Notes under the pieces: generated by a model | The model's input: the letters and a program-made list of their open reading frames with translations, nothing else | Told to the model about the DNA's origin: nothing | Databases searched by the model: none | Made by a program: the position numbers and the translations under genes | Assembly: GCA_933228895.1 (NCBI GenBank) | Contig: OW121849.1 | Span: 126,980,849 to 127,044,848, forward strand | Source: Platycnemis pennipes | Lineage: Eukaryota > Arthropoda > Insecta > Odonata > Platycnemididae | DNA length: 64,000 bases | Reading direction: 5' to 3' | Shown: positions 62,501 through 64,000 of the stretch, one piece after another | Numbering within the stretch: the first letter of the stretch is position 1 | How the letters are laid out: each line of letters opens with the position of its first letter

Positions 62501-62516
62501 AATGACTGATAGCCTC
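26364..62516 (-). CDS. WDR35: WDR35 (IFT121), 3' part, 10 coding exons in window
   Basis: WDR35/IFT121 is a peripheral subunit of intraflagellar transport complex A, needed for retrograde transport and ciliary membrane-protein entry. Exons in window: 62516-62285, 61939-61743, 61141-60938, 54739-54391, 51511-51296, 51178-51064, 50564-50436, 38060-37900, 29861-29737, 26538-26364. They give 633 in-frame residues. Diagnostic blocks are [48 protein letters not shown], a TPR-like solenoid, [39 protein letters not shown], and a C-terminal cysteine-rich tail (NCHSC, CPSC, CSVC, CPLC). Every junction is GT-AG and in phase, and no stops interrupt. The N-terminal WD40 exons lie beyond the right edge. 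Confidence 0.93.
27331..27389 (-). ncRNA. Hammerhead ribozyme-like motif (degenerate)
   Basis: On the minus strand the order is TGTAC-CTGAATA, then TGACGTTAACCATC, GAAA, then the self-complementary ACCATGGT followed by A. This matches the hammerhead layout CUGANGA / stem II / GAAA / tiny stem III / UH, but the CUGANGA core has changed to CUGAAUA. It is probably inactive. Penelope-like elements are known to carry hammerhead motifs with very short stem III. Confidence 0.5.
27925..27980 (+). ncRNA. Hammerhead ribozyme-like motif (intact CUGAUGA core)
   Basis: On the plus strand: TGTAC-CTGATGA, then TGATGTTAACTGTC, GAAA, ACATGGTA, GTAGTAG. The two conserved core blocks (CUGAUGA, GAAA) and the final UA are present, and UAC/GUA can start stem I. 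Stem II and stem III pairing are weaker than in the 42.7-kb copy. Folding and an in vitro cleavage test would settle it. Confidence 0.5.
28877..29712. mobile_element. TIR element (836 bp) beside a WDR35 exon
   Basis: Left AATAGGGTAGTTTCCT (28877-28892) is the reverse complement of 29697-29712. The interior shows no convincing coding sequence; frames near 29240-29350 are short and lack matching splice phases to WDR35. The target-site duplication is not clear. Confidence 0.6.
29737..29861 (-). CDS. WDR35: WDR35 exon (start of zinc-binding tail)
   Basis: Encodes [20 protein letters not shown], then [11 protein letters not shown], the first cysteine pair of the tail. Acceptor ATCATAG, donor GTAAGT, ends phase 2. 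A TIR element (28877-29712) ends 25 bp below its donor. Confidence 0.92.
30138..30290. repeat. Dense array of TTCCCCGCAGGGA-type motifs
   Basis: About ten variants of a partly palindromic 12-16-bp motif (TTCCCCACAGGGAA, TTCCCCGCAGG, CCCTGTGGGGAA) sit within 150 bp on both strands. It resembles the subterminal arrays of the TIR elements in this window, but I found no matching termini around it. Confidence 0.55.
30426..31058 (+). mobile_element. LINE 3' end with repeat tail (Jockey/CR1 group)
   Basis: The frame ending at 30860 reads [44 protein letters not shown], then FKRRVKEFL, ending SDCL. It is the C-terminal part of a reverse transcriptase of the family at 56606-58012. About 170 bp of 3' UTR follows, including two diverged copies of an AACTTTGTA...GATGACATTGTA unit, and an ATT-repeat tail (31038-31058). 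TTATTAATAAAC before (about 30323) and after (about 31054) may be the target-site duplication. It is 5' truncated. Confidence 0.75.
31834..31850 (+). promoter_or_regulatory. TATA-box promoter candidate
   Basis: GGGGTATAAAAAGGACA in a GC-rich setting is a near-ideal TATA box. Transcription would start about 30 bp downstream, just before the tandem repeats. Confidence 0.45.
31890..32230 (+). repeat. Tandem repeat, ~45-60-bp units (GTGAAGAACCCTTGGT)
   Basis: About eight units built on GGCCAAGCGGTGAAGAACCC followed by TTGGTTGCTTCCCTGCC, with small differences in length and sequence. Confidence 0.8.
33808..36256. mobile_element. hAT-like element F nested in E, perfect 8-bp TSD
   Basis: Ends are CAGGGCCGGCGACAG (33808) and CTGTCACCGGGCCTG (ending 36256), with identical CGTGTGGG flanks at 33800-33807 and 36257-36264. 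GGGGCCCGGGCC-type repeats sit inside both ends. CAGGGCCGG termini with 8-bp duplications are typical of hAT. I recognise no transposase in it, so it is probably nonautonomous. Confidence 0.85.
34358..34733. repeat. Possible third nested MITE (AATCCCGGGATT repeats)
   Basis: GGATTGCAATCCCAG near 34361 and CTGGGATTCCGGGATTGCAA near 34708 are inverted. Between them are further TCTCGGGATT / AATCCCGGGA copies. The ends and target-site duplication are unclear. Confidence 0.35.
36849..36983 (+). pseudogene. BED zinc-finger relic of the hAT E transposase
   Basis: ATG at 36849 opens [20 protein letters not shown], then R-N-I-C, an in-frame stop, and later [12 protein letters not shown] before a TAG at 36981. 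The VWKYF...C..C...NL..H layout is that of a BED finger. The first metal-binding cysteine is replaced by Arg and a TAA interrupts, so it is inactive. Confidence 0.65.
37900..38060 (-). CDS. WDR35: WDR35 exon
   Basis: Encodes [18 protein letters not shown], then [13 protein letters not shown]. Acceptor TTTTAG, donor GTAAGT, ends phase 0. The intron before it (38061-50435) is about 12.4 kb and full of transposons. Confidence 0.92.
38815..39065 (+). repeat. ~60-bp tandem repeats in element B
   Basis: Four to five head-to-tail units of GGAACTGTACTGTAGCTC... followed by AACTGTACTGTAACTGAGCT, nearly identical between 38870 and 39010. Confidence 0.8.
39170..40250 (+). other. Possible spliced transcript unit inside element B
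   Basis: Strong splice-like signals define an exon ending at 39313 (GAG|GTAAGT), a middle block 39586-39748 (TTTGCAG acceptor, GTAAGT donor) and a last block from 40054 (CTACAG acceptor), with AATAAA at 40228-40233. The blocks have stops in all frames I checked except short stretches, so any product may be non-coding. RNA evidence is needed. Confidence 0.3.
40490..40537. repeat. Near-perfect hairpin inside element B
   Basis: CCAGATCAGGAAATGA and its reverse complement are separated by a short AT loop, with one mismatch. More AGATCAGG copies flank it (40465-40490, 40540-40560), so it could be a small nested element. Confidence 0.6.
41345..41628 (+). repeat. 30-bp direct repeat pair
   Basis: GTCACT..GTAAAAATCCACACTTTTTAAT occurs at 41345-41374 and 41599-41628 with two differences, 254 bp apart. 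Origin unknown. Confidence 0.7.
41971..42348 (-). pseudogene. Penelope-like GIY-YIG endonuclease remnant
   Basis: The minus-strand frame includes [16 protein letters not shown], then [20 protein letters not shown] and [11 protein letters not shown]. This matches the GIY-YIG endonuclease at the C-terminus of Penelope-like elements (VYKL.C..C...YIGQTGR.F..R..EH ... HF..H), but the core YIGQTGR block has been disturbed by a short rearrangement. The linked ribozyme-like motif at 42678-42731 supports the assignment. Confidence 0.7.
42678..42731 (-). ncRNA. Hammerhead ribozyme-like motif (best copy)
   Basis: Minus strand: CTGAGGA (fits CUGANGA), then U, stem II GACG-TTAAT-CGTC, GAAA, then ACC-AT-GGT and A. 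Stem II is a perfect 4-bp helix. The self-complementary stem III (ACCATGGT) is tiny, as in Penelope-type hammerheads, which are thought to work as dimers. Stem I is the weak point: only about one pair forms next to the core in this copy. Confidence 0.55.
43498..46161. mobile_element. TIR element G (CAGGGTGTCCACT ends), hAT-like, 5-bp TSD
   Basis: CAGGGTGTCCACT at 43498 and AGTGGACACCCTG ending at 46161, flanked by CTCCA on both sides (43493-43497, 46162-46166). The insertion splits the transposase relic above, which reads across the junction once the insertion is removed. Such ends recall hAT elements; a 5-bp duplication fits the hAT5 type. I recognise no transposase. It contains the repeats at 44580-45787. 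Confidence 0.65.
45317..45787 (-). repeat. hAT-end/SINE-like composite repeat, copy 1 (inverted)
   Basis: The reverse complement of this stretch matches 63264-63738 along most of its length: GATGGCCGGATCGGATC end, GGATCC-rich array, CTAGTTGCACGGGAAC, GTAGCCTACATTCGCC, a box-B-like GAAGTTCGATC, and a common tail. A more diverged partial copy lies at 44580-45280 with its own inverted piece. The end sequence TATTGATGGCCGGATC with GGATCC repeats looks hAT-like; the GTTCGA part looks tRNA-derived. Confidence 0.6.
48030..49140 (-). mobile_element. Degenerate LINE RT fragment (Jockey/CR1 group)
   Basis: On the minus strand, about 49140-48490 reads [31 protein letters not shown], then [33 protein letters not shown] and [11 protein letters not shown]. 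About 48340-48060 gives a C-terminal part with [18 protein letters not shown]. The catalytic FADD box is kept, but several stops and frameshifts break the frame. It was not visible as one ORF. Ends are approximate. Confidence 0.75.
50436..50564 (-). CDS. WDR35: WDR35 exon
   Basis: Encodes a variable acidic stretch, then [19 protein letters not shown] and IYE. Acceptor TTTCAG, donor GTATGT, ends phase 1. Confidence 0.92.
51064..51178 (-). CDS. WDR35: WDR35 exon
   Basis: Encodes [20 protein letters not shown] through LKNKSLLK. Acceptor TTTCAG, donor GTTTGC, ends phase 1. Confidence 0.9.
51296..51511 (-). CDS. WDR35: WDR35 exon (solenoid)
   Basis: 72 codons from [17 protein letters not shown] to EAAKLMFQ. 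The GT of GTGCGT is taken as the donor, rather than the stronger-looking GTAAGA four bases on, because only it keeps the frame into the next exon (IAKDEN). Acceptor TTCCAG. Confidence 0.91.
51637..51830 (+). mobile_element. tRNA-derived SINE in a WDR35 intron
   Basis: Box A TGGCAGCATGGTTAAG (about 51646) and box B GGTTCTAGTCCC (about 51686) are spaced as in a tRNA promoter. A ~110-bp unrelated body and an A-rich tail of AAATAAATAAAAAAATAAAT (about 51808-51828) follow. This is the standard SINE layout. AAATTAT at both margins may be a short target-site duplication. Confidence 0.8.
53735..54273. mobile_element. pogo/Tigger-like MITE, 539 bp, TA TSD
   Basis: CAGTTGAGCACCCTTAATCC at 53735 and GGATTAAAGATGCTCAACTG ending at 54273 are inverted, with TA on both outer sides. 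CAGTTGAGCA-type ends with a TA duplication are typical of pogo/Tigger elements. Further CCTAATCCGGGA copies follow inside. No transposase. Confidence 0.8.
54391..54739 (-). CDS. WDR35: WDR35 exon (solenoid)
   Basis: Encodes [20 protein letters not shown] through [12 protein letters not shown], about 116 residues of helical repeat. Acceptor TCTCAG, donor GTAAAG, ends phase 0. Confidence 0.93.
55331..55539. mobile_element. 209-bp MITE
   Basis: The first ~35 bases (GGTCAGGCCTCCAATTCTAC...) and the last ~35 are imperfect inverted repeats (reverse complement GGTCATGCTTCCAATTCTAT). Non-coding. Confidence 0.65.
56606..58012 (+). mobile_element. LINE reverse transcriptase fragment (Jockey/CR1 group)
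   Basis: 56606-57175 reads into [33 protein letters not shown] and [11 protein letters not shown]. After a stop near 57173, 57299-57990 in two overlapping frames gives [51 protein letters not shown] and [20 protein letters not shown] blocks 1-7 are present in order, including the catalytic YADD. A frameshift lies at about 57440-57500. The coding stops at a sharp break at about 58012 (FWGSTHLS), just where the fragment at 30426 begins in protein terms; a Penelope-like element follows. The endonuclease is missing. Confidence 0.85.
58018..59700 (-). mobile_element. Penelope-like element (RT + GIY-YIG), degenerate
   Basis: On the minus strand, 59691-59371 includes [15 protein letters not shown] and [15 protein letters not shown] (PLE RT block). 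About 59360-59170 reads [20 protein letters not shown] and ANIYMTNFE. 59167-58766 gives [10 protein letters not shown] (the usual YVDD box changed to NIDD), [10 protein letters not shown] and [12 protein letters not shown]. 58835-58293 gives [14 protein letters not shown] and YIGETG, the GIY-YIG endonuclease. A stop at about 59169 and frameshifts make it inactive. It is followed by a ribozyme-like relic at 58081-58146. Confidence 0.88.
58081..58146 (-). ncRNA. Decayed hammerhead-like motif of the Penelope-like element
   Basis: Minus strand: TTTGATAAAG (CUGAUGA with two transitions), stem II GTGACC...GGGCCAC, GAAA, then a good stem III (ATGTCAGGT / ACCTGGTAT) and A. Two invariant core bases are changed, so it is probably dead. 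Confidence 0.4.
59750..60937 (-). other. WDR35: WDR35 intron sequence
   Basis: AT-rich intron between the Penelope-like element and the next exon. I see no coding sequence or recognisable repeat. Confidence 0.6.
60938..61141 (-). CDS. WDR35: WDR35 exon (start of TPR-like solenoid)
   Basis: Encodes [35 protein letters not shown] and [11 protein letters not shown]. There is no ATG-initiated frame over it, so ORF calling misses it; the frame is fixed by both neighbouring exons. Acceptor TTTCAG, donor GTATTC. Confidence 0.92.
61743..61939 (-). CDS. WDR35: WDR35 exon
   Basis: Encodes [16 protein letters not shown] through EENPHPRLW. Acceptor CAACAG, donor GTAAAG, ends phase 2. Confidence 0.92.
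62285..62516 (-). CDS. WDR35: WDR35 exon (first in window; end of propeller region)
   Basis: Encodes [16 protein letters not shown] through [11 protein letters not shown], with the diagnostic [15 protein letters not shown] and [17 protein letters not shown]. Acceptor TTTTAG, donor GTAAGA, ends phase 0. Confidence 0.93.
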
Positions 62517-62833
62517 CTAAAAAGAAATGATTTATGTCATGGAACATTCAACTAAGTACAAGCTCAAAGTACTGAATCAAAGCCTAGAAAAACAATACAT
62601 GCCTACAATATAAATCCTAACTGCAAATAGAAATTACATAAATCTTGATTATTCACAAATTATTACGTCGTATAAATGCTTTGTGATGGTAATTTCAACC
62701 TTAACAGACAAAGAATGTCGTTAGTAAACAGTGATGTCCATATTACTGGGATAATTTTTAAGTGCTGAACATGTCTGATGGCATAAAAGCTTTGACATGT
62801 ACCAGTAGACTTCTCCAACATGAAAGTATTAAA

Positions 62834-63060
62834 CATATACAGTAAAACCTTGAATATACAACCCTCTTTTAAACGACAACCTTATTTATACGCCGTTTTT
62901 TTTGGTCCGGTAAATAACCCCATAAGTTCCCATGTATTTCCAACCTCAATTATGAAACTTTTCATTATACGGCAAACTCAATTATGAACTTTTTTTTCCA
63001 GTCCTTTGGTAGAAAAGTCCTCACTTACACGACTTATCAGTGACTGACTGAAGGAATGAC
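62834..63060 (+). repeat. Possible pogo/Tigger-type terminus
   Basis: CAGTAAAACCTTGAATATAC after TA at about 62840, followed by ACCCTC and GGTCCGGTAAATAACC, resembles pogo-family ends (CAGTAAAACCTCGATATAAC). I found no matching right end. Confidence 0.3.
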
Positions 63061-63263
63061 GTCAAATTTGAGTTTTTGTCAACGACTATTATAAGTAGGG
63101 ACATGACATTTTCGCGAAACGTTTTTTGCGACAGGATTCACGAAATAAGCGACTTTAGGGTTTAATCACGAAATTACCCGTGTCTTCTTTGAAACGCGAT
63201 TTTTTTAACGAAATTTGAGATATTTTGCAAATGCCGAATTTTTGTAGCATGAAATATTTTCTT

Positions 63264-63738
63264 TAGTGATGGCCGGATCGGATCTTTCATTTTTCTTGGT
63301 TCCGGATTCGGATCCAAAGACACGGAGTAAAATCGGATCCGTATCGTAGATTTTAAATTGTCGCGGCTTAGCGATCGAAGTGTCCCGTGAATGGAATGTC
63401 GGTGCGGTAGATATTGACAAGAAGAGGATGTGTAACTAAGGTCACGTAATTAGATGAAAACGTTCCCGTGCAACTAGAAGCAAAATAAAGAAATATGACT
63501 TTTTTACCCCGGACATTACCCCGGTATCGCGGGGGAAAAAAAAATACGTCATGGTGTCAAAGGTGTCATGCGGGTAGCCTACATTCGCCGGGATCAGGCG
63601 TACAACGAGAGCTAGTGCACTGTGCGAAGTTCGATCCCAATCGCAGTTTAATTTTTTCTTTCAGTCACTGCATCGAAAATGTTATCATATTCAATTTCAA
63701 ACCATTACATCTGAATACTCACTTTATCATAATTTTGT
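63264..63738 (+). repeat. hAT-end/SINE-like composite repeat, copy 2
   Basis: Starts TAGTGATGGCCGGATCGG with a GGATCC-rich subterminal array, then the non-array body and box-B-like GAAGTTCGATCCC (about 63628). It is the inverted counterpart of 45317-45787, about 17.5 kb away. Confidence 0.6.
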
Positions 63739-63744
63739 TGCTTA

Positions 63745-64000
63745 ACACACGGAGGCCCGTACGGGTCAATTTGACCCTACGGGACTTTTACAGTGTCACT
63801 ACATTCATGAATTTTGGAATAATAGTAAAATACACTTTTCACGAAATGACGTTATTTAGCTTAGGGTAAAATATTTTGGATATACCATATCATTTTCAGC
63901 CCGATTTAAAAATATTACAGTGAAGGCCCACCCGGGTCATTTTGACCCGAAGAGCTATACGCCTTAGTATCACCCACCGGCTTTATAATTGATGGTATTC
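63745..64000. repeat. MITE-like palindromes (GGGTCAATTTGACCC)
   Basis: GGGTCAATTTGACCC at about 63759 and GGGTCATTTTGACCC at about 63932 are near-perfect palindromes, each preceded by GGAGGCCC or GAAGGCCC. Such GGGTC...GACCC palindromes occur near the ends of some piggyBac-like elements. The element is not delimited before the window ends. Confidence 0.35.

Overview
This window is eukaryotic nuclear DNA, most likely from an arthropod and probably an insect. It is AT-rich, its genes are split by long GT-AG introns, and most of the rest is transposon debris (non-LTR retrotransposons, Penelope-like elements, hAT and other inverted-repeat DNA transposons, tRNA-derived SINEs). I cannot name the species. 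Nothing prokaryotic is present: no operons and no CRISPR.

Two host genes, both on the minus strand, account for all the conserved coding sequence I found. (1) A complete PDIA6 gene (protein disulfide isomerase A6 / P5 / CaBP1) runs from an ATG at 17326 to a stop at 4131 in seven coding exons. It gives 437 residues with a signal peptide, two CGHC thioredoxin domains and a C-terminal KDEL. (2) The 3' half of WDR35 (IFT121, an intraflagellar transport complex A subunit) lies in ten coding exons from 62516 down to a stop at 26364. It encodes 633 residues: the end of the beta-propeller region, the TPR-like solenoid and a C-terminal cysteine-rich zinc-binding tail. Its N-terminal exons lie beyond the right edge. 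All exon phases join without a break in both genes. The two genes are unrelated in function (ER oxidative folding and cilium assembly) and are simply neighbours in tandem, about 9 kb apart.

Layout: 1-2.4 kb, LINE fragments, one inserted into another with a clear target-site duplication. 4.1-17.3 kb, PDIA6, with small inverted-repeat elements, a possible solo LTR and a SINE in its introns. 17.4-26.4 kb, intergenic DNA with two terminal-inverted-repeat (TIR) elements, at 18.5-22.2 and 23.2-24.2 kb, and an apparently exact 224-bp duplication. 26.4-62.5 kb, WDR35, whose introns hold a palindromic Penelope-type foldback with hammerhead-ribozyme-like motifs, LINE 3' ends, a GC-rich LTR-like unit with a TATA box, a hAT inside another hAT (both with perfect 8-bp duplications), a 2.5-kb TIR element that may carry its own spliced transcript, a second Penelope-type endonuclease remnant, a hAT transposase relic split by another transposon, and a LINE next to a Penelope-like element. 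62.5-64 kb, intronic repeats.

The most interesting non-host signals are two. Three elements (18.5-22.2, 23.2-24.2 and 38.6-41.1 kb) share CCC-type termini and arrays of short repeats just inside the ends, although the repeats differ in sequence. Penelope-associated ribozyme-like motifs occur at 27.3, 27.9 and 42.7 kb, with a decayed relative at 58.1 kb.
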